Origin: Aquanectria penicillioides
Lineage: Eukaryota; Ascomycota; Sordariomycetes; Hypocreales; Nectriaceae
Length of the DNA: 64,000 bases
NCBI GenBank assembly: GCA_003415625.1
Contig: PYIU01000009.1
Coordinates: 1,054,001 to 1,118,000 of the forward strand
Reading direction: 5' to 3'
Under the pieces are notes generated by a model. It was not told the origin of the DNA. It made no database searches and was given only the letters and a program-made list of their open reading frames with translations. A program made the position numbers and the translations under genes. Below are positions 45,370 through 57,043 of the stretch, in pieces. Position 1 is the stretch's first letter. The number at the start of each line of letters is the position of its first letter.

Positions 45370-48090
45370 ATGGGGAAAGAGAAACGAAACCTGCCCGCCG
45401 CCGTGGCGGGCGGCCCAAAGGAGAGGCACAAACGAGCCCTGAGGTCCCAGTATGGCCCCAAGGCACCTGTGCCAGAAGGCTTTGTAGCCAAACCAGCCAT
45501 GCCCAAGTCCAAACATCATTCATATTTCGAGTTTGTTGAAAACAAAGACAAGAAGAAGAAGCTCGAGTACCAGGTATAGAGCGACATGATGGCCGCCACA
45601 CATTTCAGAATCACTCACCTTCCCTCAGATCACGTACGACAAGACACCGCCGCCGGGATTCGAGTTTGTTCCCATCGGAAACCCGGAACTAACTACAGCA
45701 TGTAAAGAGCTGTCTCGCGAGCAAGGGGCAATGATTTTTATTGTTTCGGTACGTGGTGGTATATGTTACTTAGCAAAACCTGTTACTAACGTCATCATTA
45801 CCCCAGAATTCAAAGGAAGCCGAGTCAAACAATCTCGCTCATCAGGTTCACCGAATCGGTCACCATATTAGACAGATAATTGTGGATAAGGCACGAACCT
45901 CTCTTGGACAGCCCTCGGACCCGACATTACCCATCTTCGGAGGCTCGCCTGAGCCCATTCCAGAATCCCAGGATGAATACAATGCACAAGTAGACGCCGC
46001 TATTCGAGATTTGTTTCCACGGATCCCCAACACTGATCGTCAGATGATCATAGAGCATGCATTTAGAAGGGTTTGTTCTCCCCCCCATAACGTAACTCGC
46101 CAGGCAACGAATATTTATGGTCCTAGGGAACCACTTTTAAAGGCGAGAAACCAGTAGGACGGTCAGAAGACATCACTCTTGCCCGGCGAGTTCAGCTTGC
46201 AGTGCTCGCTCACATCCGCCATACTCACACCAGATATGACGACTTGCTAAAGGAAACTACTTGGCAAAATGCCCGCAAGGTCGTCGAGAAGTTGTGTCTG
46301 GATACTCTCGTCAAGTGGCGAGGGGATGAAGAAACTGGTCGAGACCAGCTAGATGAAATTCTGCGTGAAGTGGTTGTGATATCTGATTCCGAGGATGACG
46401 AATATGACCAGGAAACTGACGAATCGTCCATTGAGGAGATTGAACACCCTCCAGTAGCAACTGCAACTCCTCGGGCTGACGGCAATGCCTTCGGCCAAGC
46501 TGGTCCTGGTCGTCGGCGTTCGCCCAAAGCAACAAATGCCCTCAGCGGGCCATTGACTCCAGCCAAATCAAAGGGCAAGGTCAAGAAAGCTAAGCGTAAG
46601 ACTTCTGCTGAAAAGAAAGGACAGCGGGGTTTCAAGAGATACCAATGGGCCTGGCAAGAAGCCCTACGCCGGTACCGCGAGGAACAAAGTCCCGGATTCC
46701 AGCCATCTCCAAGGGATCATCCACCCAACTATCCGCCCAGTCGGCAACTCACGCCTCGCCCTGCTGCACCGTATACATCCCACCATTTCCCTGACCCAAC
46801 CGTATTGAGGATCTCTTCGAATGGTGCAGGACCTGCGCCAAACGAGAATGGCTATGTTGCGCAACCGTCCCCGTACAATGGTCGCGCTGTCGATACCAGG
46901 CGACATTCGTATTCTCCCCTCCCACGACCTCAGGTGCATGACAAGGTAATGACTCCTCGAGAGGCACATCAGGACCCCCAGGCATCGCATCGCCCAGTTA
47001 CCATGGTCACCAGTCACCTGCAGGATATGCTGGTTCGTTCTGTCGAACCTGTCTCTCCTGAAGCCATGAGGCCCTCGTTTGTCCGTACCGTGCCACCCAG
47101 AGGCCAGGATTTTGGAAATGGCTCCCCAATTGGTTCCAACATGCAGTACTCCCCAAGGAGACTTTCCCCGTTAGGAGGGACTATCATGAGGAACGAGCCC
47201 ATCTTTCCCACTCGGCGAGTGATCCAGAGAGATCACTTTGTGTCCGGTGACACCTATGACGATCACCGCAGACCAATCTCCAATATCTCACGTGAACAGG
47301 AATATGCATCCCCCAGAGATGGATTCCCTGTTTACAATTCTCCTGTGTATCGCTCCGTTGGACGGCCTATTGAACCTAACCACCCCCCATCAATTGCCCC
47401 AACACAGAGACTAGTCCATGAGATTGCCAGACCAGGAGACCGATCTAACCCCATCCTTATGGAGGATCGCGGTGCGTTCTATGAGCGTGTTTCGACTCAC
47501 CCAGGTGGCGCTCATCAGCCGCTTCCAGCCACAAAGGTGTTGGAATATCGACAGCCAACCCGTGATGCAAGGAGAGTATCGGATCACCATCGTGTAGTCT
47601 CTTGGCAGGAGGATTCGAGGATCTTGCGGGACAACCGAGGAAGCCCCGGAGTCAAAGTCATCCCAGCCCCAAGCGTGCACGCTCTACCCTATGATCGTCC
47701 AGCCCGAACCATTCTAGCGGAGCCTGCTGTCATACGGTCTCGAACACCAAATGGGGTTGCACACAGCCAAGGTCTTGACGGAGATCCATATCCTGTATAT
47801 CCCCGGAGGTCAGAACCAGAATCTCGACCAGCGTCAGGAGATTATCCAGTGTATCGCCAGGAACTTGACAGAGAAATGTAAGCCACCCATATCAACCACC
47901 TGAAACGAGCACGACAAGGCTGACCATGGACAGAAGACCGAATGAGCGGCCACCTGCAACGGTTGCACATGAGCAACCAGTGTATCGGCGTTCCGGAAAT
48001 GAACCCCCAGTTTTAGACAACCAGCGCAACCCTAGGAGAGGATTCCCTTTGCACCCACGTCGACCAGAGAAGGTCATTGTCCTCGAATAA
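45370..48090 (+). CDS. DUF2293-domain protein, disordered C-terminus
   Basis: Five exons (45370-45573, 45629-45748, 45807-46070, 46127-47877, 47934-48090) encode 831 aa, and all phases close. The N-terminus is basic (MGKEKRNLPAAVAGG; KHHSYFEFVENKDKKKKLEY). DUF2293 spans roughly 145-260: AAIRDLFPRIPNTDRQMIIE, HAFRRGT, DITLARRVQLAVLAHIRHTH, then TRYDDLL and LVKWRGDEETGRDQLDEILR. An acidic patch (ISDSEDDEYDQETDE) and a Lys-rich stretch (KSKGKVKKAKRKTSAEKKG) suggest nuclear location. The remaining 500 residues are Pro/Arg/Ser-rich and low in hydrophobics, probably disordered. The last exon adds 52 residues (ending EKVIVLE). The role of the family is unknown. Confidence 0.9.
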
Positions 48091-48589
48091 CCATGGGCTA
48101 TTATGCACCATGATAAACCAGCATACTAAAGGCCCTTTTACTTCTGGTTTCGCTTCCCCGTGTTTTGTCAGCATTCTTATATACAGACAGCAGGACTGAG
48201 TTATGGCGTTGACGGCTGTCATTTGATAGACGGTTTTGCTAGGGGAGGATGATGTGATGATGATTATGAGGCTCTCCGTGTTTACGGATTTTTGTTTGAA
48301 CTCGGAGAATGGGTCGGACAATGGTTTAAAGATATGATACCCAGTGCGGATGGAAAGGATCGATTGGGCGGATTAACTGTCTAAAAAGACATGATAAATA
48401 ACATGTGTTTGAGAGCCAAGGCTCACTATTCTTGCTCAGATTCACGACAAGGTTCCAAAAGTTACTTTGCAGAAAGATCGATATGTGCTTTCATGACCTG
48501 AATACCTACGTAAAAATAATCGACTCTAAATATTTTTTTAAACACCTGCCAAAAATCAAGGATTCATCGAATGGGTATAACTAAGGCAT
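48091..48589. other. intergenic between convergent DUF2293 and RRP12 genes
   Basis: About 500 bp holding two 3' UTRs; the last part is AT-rich. Nothing else seen. Confidence 0.5.
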
Positions 48590-51500
48590 CTAGTTGCGCC
48601 CTCTTCCCCTCTTGCCTACGCCCGTCATTGACGGCCCATGCCTCTTCTCCATGCCCAGTCCCCTTCGGCCGGCTGCGATACCGCCCTTTCCACTCTGAGC
48701 GCCGCCACCACGACCTCCACGCATACCACCACGTCCGCCTCGTCCGCCTCGTCCGCCTCGTCCACCTTGTCCGCCTCGTCCACCTTGTCCGCCACGGAAG
48801 CCTTGTCCACCTCGCCCGCCTTGTCCGCCACGGAAGCGTCCGTTGCCGCGGGGGCTGATCCTGTTCTTGACGGCAGCGGCATCGGTGGGGTTCATGGTCT
48901 CGAGGTCCTCGTCGTCGTCGTCATCATTGGTGCGGCGGTTAGAGAACTTGAGTTTGCCGCCGCGGCCACGCTTGGCAACGTCCTTGCCCTTGATGGCGGC
49001 AACGTAGGCACCGACCCCGGAGGCTTCGGGTTGGTCGACGTCCATGGCCTCTTCCTCATCATCCTTGCCCAGGATGAGCTTGCCATCGAGGTCAACCTTG
49101 GCCTTGGTGCGAGTGGGCTTGCGGAGCTTCATGGGCTTGGTGGATGAGATGTTGGCGAGGGCCTTCTTGTCGAGCAGATCAAGGGGCTCATCCTCATCTT
49201 CAACGATGAAGGTCTTGCCGCCCTTCTGGGCCTTCTTCTTAGGTCGAGGCGCATCGTCGTCCGAGCCTTCGGACTCGTCGGAGTCACTGCTGTACAGGGC
49301 CTGATCATACTCGTTCTCGAACTGGCGCTTGGGCTGGCCCTCATCGTCTTCGTCACTATCTTCGTCGCCCTGGGCTGCCTTGGCGGCATCCTTCTTCTTC
49401 TTGGAACGCTCCTTGGTCTTGCGGATATTGATAATAAGCTTCTTGTCAGCCTCGGGGCAGTTTTTGTGAATGTTATCGTATCCGAATCGGCGGACCATAC
49501 GCTCAAGAATATGCTTGACCTTGGCCTTGAAGTGGCCCTTGTGCTCATGGCTCCACACAATGAGGTTAGGCACGAGAGTAGAGAGTCGAGGCAGCATGAG
49601 CTCGACGGGGAGGCCGATGACACAAACCTTGACGAATCCCAGGCAGCTCTTGACAATCTCTCGGTTGTTTGAGGTCAGGAAGAGATCCATGGTCTGAACC
49701 AAGTCGGAGAGGGTCTGCTCGCTCAGGGACTCTCGGAACTCGTAAAGGAGCCTGCTAATGGCAGTAATAGAAGCAGAGATCATGTGAGGGGTGCTGCCAG
49801 CCAGACCAGCGCTAACCATGGTGAAGAACTCTTCAATGTTTGCGGTACCAGCCGGAGCATCCTTGGGCATGTGGGGAACCTTGGTGTTGTCAATGGTGGC
49901 GCCGTTGGCATCCACCATGCGTTGTCCCATCTGGACCAGGAGTTCGTAAGCCGTCTCTCGGGCTCGTTCATTGTTCTCTTTACAGCAAATGACGACCTCG
50001 CTGAGAACAGCAGGAATAAAGTGGAGGGAATTATCGGGAATGAAAGGGAGGAGTGCGATAATGGCGGCAAGGCGTTCTCGTCGGGCAGGAGCGGAAACCT
50101 TCTCAGTGCTGGAAAAGATGAGGTTCTGCAGTTCCTCGCTTCGCTCCCTGAGAGCAACCTTGCCAATCTCGGAATCAGCCAAACGAGGGATGAGCTTGTA
50201 TGCCTTCTTCTGTAGCTGGGGCTCTTCTTGCTTATAAATAATGACCGTGGCGATTTCGAACAAGGGAGCGAAACTCTCACGCGGGAGATAAACAGACATG
50301 GTGATGACCAGATCCATCAGTGTCTGGGCGGTCGAGGGCATGTGATCCTTGGATTTCTGGCTCTTCTCTTTCTCATCGGCCTTGGGCCCTTGTTGCAACT
50401 CCGCTGCAAGCATCTTGCTAACGCGGTCGAACGTCTCCATGAGCTCTTGGGTAGGGGTGATGCTAAGGAAGACGTTGATGGTCTGCAGAATAGGTCCTCG
50501 GCTCTGGGGCAGAGTCTGGGTATAAACGTTGAATAGAACTGCAAGCATGTTGCCGGCGAATTGTGCAAGATACTCAAGGTTCTTCTTGGCATCGGCACGA
50601 GCCACCCTGCTCTGGAGAACTAGATCCTCTTCCTCGTCCTCAATCTCCGCAATAGCCTTGTTGGATTCAATCAGGGTCTTAAGAGCCCTGCAAATATCCA
50701 GTCGAAGGTCGACCTGCTTGTAAAGAAGGTTGGCCAGGATTTCCGCAAAACCCTGGTCAAACGCCTCGGTCAAATCCAAGGGGAGATCGCAGTAACCGGG
50801 CAGGATTGACCAGATCTGCTGCACCACCGTCTCGTAAATCTTGAGCTCCATGGTCTTTTCGGCCTGGCCGTGATCCAACACCTTCTGGAACATCAGTTCA
50901 CTAAGAGGGATCATTTCACTCTTGAAGTGAGCTAGGTTAGTGTTGCTGGTGTAGTCTCGTAGAATGGGGAACATCCAGGCTCGTCCGGGTTGGCCCCTAA
51001 CGGGCTTCGCGAGATTCAGGGGGAGAACCGAAAGGACGGCCTCAGGGCCCATTGCACGGATAGCCTTTCCGATAACCTCATCCGCATCCTTCTTGTTACG
51101 GAAAGAACCGTTTTCTCGAATTTCACCGATGGTCTTGGTAACGTTCAACATGATGGGGAACGACCTCCAGCGCAGGGAGTCGAACATAGCACCCAGTACA
51201 TTAAACGTTTGCAGCCAAGCAGCTTGGTACTGAACAGTCAGCAGTGAATCTGCAATTTTAGCGACCTTCTCCAGGATTTTCTCATCAAAGATTGAGGGTT
51301 CAAGGATGACTTGGCGGGGTACACAGTTAGCCATAAATGAAACCAGGCACTCGGATGCCGAAATTCGAATGTTCTCAGACGGCGACTCGAGGAATTGTGC
51401 AACCATTTCGAAAAGGTTGGGGAGGTTCTGGAAAGTTTCCTCGGGCTCGATTTGCGCCGAAACATCATATCCTCGGGACAAAATGGCGAGCCACGGGGGA

Positions 51501-52494
51501 ACAAGCTGGGTGTCGTTGGCGGCGGGTCGCAGCTCGGAAATAATCTCCATAAGTCGAGGGAGCTTCGCGGATGAGACTTCATCAATCATACCCTCGAAAA
51601 TCATCTCGAAAATCTCGAAAGACGCCATCGTCATATACTCGTTACCAGTCTTAGCAATTCCAAGGAGCAGTTCGCAGAGCGACTCGATCTTCTTGCTGGG
51701 CCATCCACCGCTGGCTGATGCCACAGTCTTCACCAACTGCAGGGCATGGATCATGGCGGGCTCGTGGCTGGTATCCGAAGACTTCTTTCCCTTTCGCAAC
51801 TGCGCAACCTGGCTCACCAAATCCTCCAAGTTCTTCATGGCCGTCTGGGCGCACATATCGGCAGCAGGGTGATCTAGTGAGGGGCTCGGGGGAGGATTTC
51901 GCAGGACCTTCTTGAGGGCATCCTGCGACCTCTTTCGGATCTTGGGACGGTGATCGAGAGCCATGTTCAATAATCCAGCAACAGCACGACGGGGTCCAAT
52001 TTGGGTAACGGAGAGTTCCCAGGATGCAGAATCCTGGGCAAGCAAAAGCGATTCGAGACATCCAATTGAGGTTCGCAGCAAGATGGGTTCCGCATCCTGC
52101 ATCAATAGAACCGGGGCCAGAAGTGTCAGAATCTGGGTGAACTTGGAGCGAAGGAGAGGCTGCGGGGCGTAAGGCGTAACGACATCGAGGAGGTAGACCG
52201 CTGGCGTGGCCAGCTCGGGATTGACAGTGTCATTGGCATTAGCCTGCTGGAGAAGCGCCAGGAGGGCGGCAAAGTATCCCGTCGGTGTGGGAGCCGTGTT
52301 TTGCTCCTTCAAGGTCGACTCGACGGCTTGCAGCACGACGACGGTCTAATTTTTTGCTCGTGTTAGTACATGGGAAAATGCTGGATGGATTAACTTTAAA
52401 AAACAGGGGGGAAAGGAAATCGTACCCTCTGCTGGCTTTGAAGGCCTGGGGACTTGATCTTGTCCAGCTTTTCAGCCAGAGAAGGGGTCGCCAT
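48590..52494 (-). CDS. RRP12: RRP12-like ribosome biogenesis protein (NUC173/HEAT repeats)
   Basis: Large HEAT-repeat factor of the 90S/pre-40S particle needed for small-subunit rRNA processing and export. Exons 52494-52426 and 52345-48590 encode 1,274 aa; the first exon is MATPSLAEKLDKIKSPGLQS plus QQR. The NUC173 region lies about 330-530 (FNVLGAMFDSLRWRSFPIML; IGKAIRAMGPEAVLSVLPLN; GRAWMFPILRDY). HEAT-like helices run to about residue 1,000, ending HILERMVRRFGYDNIHKNCP. Acidic/Ser-rich linkers (EDSDEDDEGQ; SSDSDESEGSDDDAPRPKKK) follow. The C-terminus is an RGG box with repeated GGQGGRGG units, as in RNA-binding nucleolar proteins. It is head-to-head with VPS29. Confidence 0.95.
48720..48850 (-). 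repeat. in-frame GGQGGRGG-coding tandem repeats in RRP12
   Basis: Units of 9-15 bp coding RGG/GQGG repeats near the RRP12 C-terminus. On the plus strand they read as repeated TCCGCCTCG and TCCACCTTG words. Confidence 0.8.
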
Positions 52495-52913
52495 CTTGTC
52501 AAGCAATTCGATGCAAGGCTCCTGGATGGTTCGGTGAAGCAGAAGCAACCCCAGCTTTGTGCAAAATTCCAAAAGTTTTGCACAGAAAATTGCTTATCGC
52601 ACCCCGCCAGTGCGATAAGCGATAAGATAGTCGGGTTCAGCGATAGGGTCGCCTTGGGTCTGCCCGGGTCCACTATGAGATGAGACTGCTCGAGTTCGGT
52701 GGCTGGGATTTGTGTGCGGCTGCGCCACACATGTCGTCGTCTCCGTTGGTATGTCGGTATCGCTGTATCCGAGCGCATTTGTACCTGCCCACCTAGGTGC
52801 CTGCCCCTCCAGCCTCGCATAGCTCAAGGGGGGCTGGCAAGCTCACCTTCTCGATTACACAATCGCGAATCCAACCGCAGCCTTGTTTCTCTCCCGGCGC
52901 CAGAGAGAACATC
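52495..52913. promoter_or_regulatory. shared upstream region of RRP12 and VPS29
   Basis: 419 bp between divergent start codons. It contains a short direct repeat GCGATAAG at 52611-52626 and a CCTAGG-centred palindrome (CACCTAGGTG) at 52789-52798. Confidence 0.5.
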
Positions 52914-53646
52914 ATGGCTTTCCTCATCCTCGTCATTGGGGACCTGCACATCCCCGACCGGGCGCTTGACATCCCCGCCAAGGCACGCACGACCTTCCTC
53001 ACCATCGCCGCAATCGCACCTTCTTCAGGGTAGCTAACACCACCTCTAGTTCAAGAAGCTCCTCGCTCCCGGCAAGATCGGCCAGACACTCTGCCTCGGA
53101 AACCTGACCGACAAGCACACCTACGAGTACCTGCGATCGGTTGCGCCCGACTTGAAGATTGTCAAGGGCCGCTATGACGTCGAGGCCACCTCCCTCCCCC
53201 TGACCCAGATTGTCACTCACGGCGGAATCCGCATCGGCTTCCTCGAGGGCTTTACCTTAGTCTCCAACGAGCCCGACCTGCTTCTTGCTGAAGCGAACAA
53301 GCTCGATGTCGATGTTCTTTGCTGGGGCGGCACTCACCGCTTCGATGCGTTCGAGTACATGGACAAGTTCTTTGTCAACCCTGGAACCGCTACTGGAGCG
53401 TATGCGACGGAATGGACCAAGGAAGGCGAGGAGCCCACGCCCAGTTTCTGCTTGATGGACGTAAGTGCACCCCTTTGCGGTGGTGCAATGTTGCGCGCCA
53501 ATGCTGATGACATGTTTTAGGTCCAAGGCATCTCGCTCACCCTATACGTTTACCAATTGAGAAAGGATGACAAGGGCAATGAGACGGTGGCAGTTGAGAA
53601 GGTGACGTACACGAAACCCGTAGAGCCGACGGGCGCTTCATCATGA
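52914..53646 (+). CDS. VPS29: VPS29 retromer subunit, first intron GC-AG
   Basis: Phosphoesterase-fold subunit of the retromer core (with VPS26 and VPS35) for endosome-to-Golgi retrieval. Exons 52914-52982, 53050-53460 and 53521-53646 encode 201 aa. The sequence follows the highly conserved family: MAFLILVIGDLHIPDRALDI, PAK|FKKLLAPGKIGQTLCLGNL, LKIVKGRYDVEA, GFLEGFTLV, DVDVLCWGGTHRFDAFEY, KFFVNPGTATGAY, FCLMD|VQGISLTLYVYQLR. The first intron (52983-53049, 67 nt) has donor GCACGC after AAG, with no GT alternative, plus branch GCTAAC and acceptor CTCTAG. The second is GTAAGT...TTTTAG. The protein is complete and probably functional. Confidence 0.95.
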
Positions 53647-54033
53647 TATAGGGGTGAGAACAGGGGAATATTACCGCAGGAACATTGAGCAATGCAATCA
53701 TGACATCTATACCCACACAGACCTCGAAGGATTCACATTCAGGTTTCCCCTAGAGAGGGAGGCGCACTTGTTTTCCGAGAAATTATCATTGGCAGACACA
53801 GCGCCAGTATTTCCAATTGGGTGGTGTGTGTGTATGCCTAAAGAAGAAACAGAAGCAGTTGTAAATACAAACATTGAAACAGAAAAAAACAAGTTCCGTC
53901 GCTTTGGTATCTTGAGCATGAACCAGTCTGAATCATCGCCATCAAAGTGTTAATCTGCGTTGACAAAGTCAACAGACTCCCAAAAAACGCCCAGTGCTCT
54001 ATGCAATTCCGCTTTGCCCATATGTGAAGGTCA
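53647..54033. other. intergenic between convergent VPS29 and shugoshin genes
   Basis: Under 400 bp, with two 3' UTRs expected. Nothing else seen. Confidence 0.5.
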
Positions 54034-56146
54034 TTACAGCATCATACTCCGCCGCCTCGCCGCGGCTCGCTCCTTTGCCGCGAGGCCATCCTCGCCGGTG
54101 ACCGCTGATGAGACACGTCGAGAGGTCCTCCGGCCAGTTGCCTTCTTTCTCGCCTCGGGGGCTGCCTGTTTCTCAGCCTGGGGGGAAGAGGTAGTAAACT
54201 CGTAAATATCAACCTCGCTCGCGTTGAAAGAATCAGAGCTGGGCGGTTCGTTCATCTTCCCGTCTTCCTTCCCGTCAGCCTCTGTATTGAGAACTGTTTC
54301 AGTGACAAGCATCGAAGTTCGTCTCCCTGTTGAAGTGGAAACACGTCGGGGATGTTCAGACTGCACCGACCCCTTTCCGGCCAAGGGGCTTGCTGGGAGG
54401 TTCTGTGATTCGCTCAGCTGTGCAGGTGCAGGGGGCAGCTTCTTCCAGGACGCGGCAAGGTCAGCCTCGTTCTTTGCTTTGGCCGACTCGGGAGCAGGGA
54501 GCTCAGCGTGGCTCGATCGTCGCGCATATCTACCCTCTCCTGAGACAGCATCATAGAGTTCCTTGGTTGGCCTTCGCATCTTATCCCTCAAGTTGGGTTC
54601 GGCATAGCTAACCGCCGCCCTACTACGTCGGCTTGGTCTAGGGCCCTCTCGATCAGCGTTAAGGTCGGCAGGTGGTGGTGTACCTCCACGAGCATTATCT
54701 TTGGCATTCGCCGTCTCTGGAGAGCTCGGGGAGAGAATTACTGGCTCAGGGACAGGAATTCCCAGCTCGCATGGCAGGGTAGCCACTTTGGGAGCAACAG
54801 GCTCCGGATTAGTGACCGTCTCAATAATACCAGATGGCGTGTTCTTGGCTTTTGTCCTAGGTCGCTCCACAGACGCTTTAGATTTGACGAGATCAACCTT
54901 AGCAGCTGCAACCTCATCGGTAATCGCCGCCTTGGGTGCTTTTTTCGGAGACGAAACATCGTCGTTGGTGCTTTTCGCCGCAAGAGGCTTCCTGGTCCCG
55001 GTCGTCGTATTTGTCTTTTCACGGGCTTCCTTTCTCAAGGTGGCAAGCTCCTTGAGTGTCCTGCCTCCGGCCTTCTCTCGGATGGACTGTTTCTCGCTGA
55101 GGACCCGAGGTGGTTGATTTTCGTTATTGGCCCTCTGGGGTCTAGAGGTTACCATATCATCTCTAGCTGCTAACTTGCGTTTCGATCCGGCCTTAACAGG
55201 TTGGGGTCCTGGGTTTTCTGAGAGCACAAGCGGCTTTGGCTTCTCCTGCTGCAGTTCAATGGGTATCTCCTTCTTCTTCTCGGGTGAGGGAGACCTTTCG
55301 ACAAATTTGGTGACCTGTGGGGACTCGAGCGTAACTGATGGTTCCATTTTGATCTTGGGGCTTTCGCGGGCTGGGACAGGTTGGGGTCGGCTAGGCGAAT
55401 CGACTTTGACGGGATCCTCGTCGATAAATTGTGACATGGGAGGGGGGCCGAGTTCTGGAGAATCGGCAGAATCGGCGGAGTCGGCGGAGTCGGCGGAGTC
55501 GACAGAGTCCGCCTGGGATCGAAGAGCCAATATTTGCTCAGCGCTATAAGCTGTTAGCATGCACAGTCTTCTTCACGATAAGGTCTGACTCACTCCATAG
55601 ACATCCTTGGGTACGATTTGTGCTCTGAGATGTGGCCTAATTCGTCGATATCTCGGGCAATATCGCGCAGTCGTCTTTGCGACGGACTAGGGCGGGCTGA
55701 GCTGAAGCTCATCCTAGGCTTTGTAGACTTCCTGATTCGAGGGGAATGTCGCTTCATGGGGGGCTCCAGACCCAGGCCAGCGAGCATAATTCCCCATTCT
55801 GTCAATTGTGACTCAAGTTTCTCTTTGATTGCCAGGGCGTGGTCGGCAATGCGGCGCGCATCGTTATCCTCGAGCTCCTTTTCAAGCTCAAGAATGCGAC
55901 TCCGGAGCTCAAGGTTCTCAGACAGCATGCAGGCACAGTCATTTTCGAGCTCGCGGATGCGAAGCGCTCGTATGTTGTTTGATTTTGCAAGATCGCGGTT
56001 TTGGCGCAGCAGCTTCTTTCGAACTAGAGCATGGGGCGCGGTTAGCATGATGTCGGAATGAGTTGGGAGAGAAAAAAGGCAGCGAGTGAAAACATACGCG
56101 TTTCGAGGCTGTCCGTAGACACTGGGGGTTCATTCAGCCTAGCCAT
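54034..56146 (-). CDS. SGO1: shugoshin (centromeric cohesin protector)
   Basis: Recruits PP2A to protect centromeric cohesin and supports sister-kinetochore biorientation. Exons 56146-56098, 56023-55594 and 55543-54034 encode 662 aa. The N-terminal coiled coil (about 17-85) is typical: ETLRKKLLRQNRDLAKSNNI, IRELENDCACMLSENLELRS, RILELEKELE. The C-terminal shugoshin motif is RPSRRSRAAVSYAEPNLRDK, then MRRPTKELYDAVSGEGRY. Between them are Ser/Pro/Lys-rich disordered stretches and a (DSA)n repeat from a 9-bp microsatellite (55461-55510). Introns have branch CTAAC and acceptors CTCTAG/TTATAG. The start gives MARLNEPPVSTDSLET. It is head-to-head with the DAD2 gene, another chromosome-segregation factor. 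Confidence 0.93.
55461..55510 (-). repeat. 9-bp in-frame microsatellite in shugoshin
   Basis: Five to six copies of a 9-bp unit (plus-strand AGTCGGCGG), coding Asp-Ser-Ala repeats. The unit length is a multiple of three, so copy-number change keeps the frame. Confidence 0.85.
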
Positions 56147-56485
56147 AGCTCATAATGCAAGAAGACGGTAAAGTCGATCTGGCGATTTGGTTGTGGAGCT
56201 GTGGGTGAAGTTGGTGAGGTGAGTGTGCAGGTCATAAACAGTCCAGTGGTGTTTGGCAAGAGTCGGTCTGAAAGTGGGAATTTTTGGTTGTATCATTATT
56301 TACTATTGTCCGCTTTTGGCGTAGCGCATGAATGTCGCTTGGGCCCTGTGGTTGCCGGGGAGCCACCTCATCTCAGCACAACCCCACGTTCAACCCCACC
56401 ACAGAAACGCGGTACTCAATTATCACGACCAAGAAACGCGAACCGCTGCGCAACAGACGTCAAACAACGAATCGACCAGCCGAAA
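56147..56485. promoter_or_regulatory. bidirectional promoter region of shugoshin and DAD2
   Basis: Only 339 bp lie between the two ATG codons, so both promoters must share or overlap this space. No cell-cycle box of yeast type (ACGCGT) is seen inside it; the closest sequence is ACGCG within shugoshin intron 1 at 56096-56100. Confidence 0.6.
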
Positions 56486-57043
56486 ATGTCGTACCATACG
56501 CGATCCCTGTCGTCCCATATGCGCGCCCCCAGCACATCAGCCTCGTCCGCTGGACAATCCCCTGCGCTGCTGGCGCGCATCGAAGAGAAGAAAGCAGAGC
56601 TTGAGAGCTTGAGGGAACTTCGCGATCTAAGTGCTGCGGTGGCTGCGCAGATGGAGGCTCTGGAGAAGAAGCTTTCGACCCTTTCCGATGGTACCGAAGG
56701 TATGGGCGCATCTCTTGCTGGACAACCCTTTCCGGAGACTCACTTTTAGTAGCAATCGCAGTGGTTATGGGAAATTGGCACAACGTCTTGCGTGCCATCA
56801 ACATGGCTTCTTGTACGTCACTTTCTTGGACCGCAGGAGCATCTTATTGTCTAACATGTCTCGCCAACAGCCAAGCTTGCGAAATCCGGGGCTAGCACTT
56901 CAGCTAAATCAGCCCAGGACGGAACAGACGCTCTTCCCCAAACCCTAGTTCGTATCCCGACGGAACATGCACCCGCATTACAAGCCCAGGCTGAGGCCGC
57001 TGCCGAAGCTGCGACTGAAGAAGAAGAATCTCGAATGGGCTAG
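56486..57043 (+). CDS. DAD2: DASH complex subunit DAD2
   Basis: Subunit of the DASH/Dam1 ring that couples kinetochores to spindle microtubules. Exons 56486-56699, 56750-56812 and 56871-57043 encode 149 aa. The central helix is characteristic: LLARIEEKKAELESLRELRD, LSAAVAAQMEALEKKLSTL, SDGTE|VAIAVVMGNWHNVL, RAINMAS|SKLAKSG. The C-terminal 50 residues are Ala/Glu-rich and not conserved (QAEAAAEAATEEEE). Introns are 50 and 58 nt; the second has branch CTAAC. It shares an upstream region with shugoshin. Confidence 0.94.
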
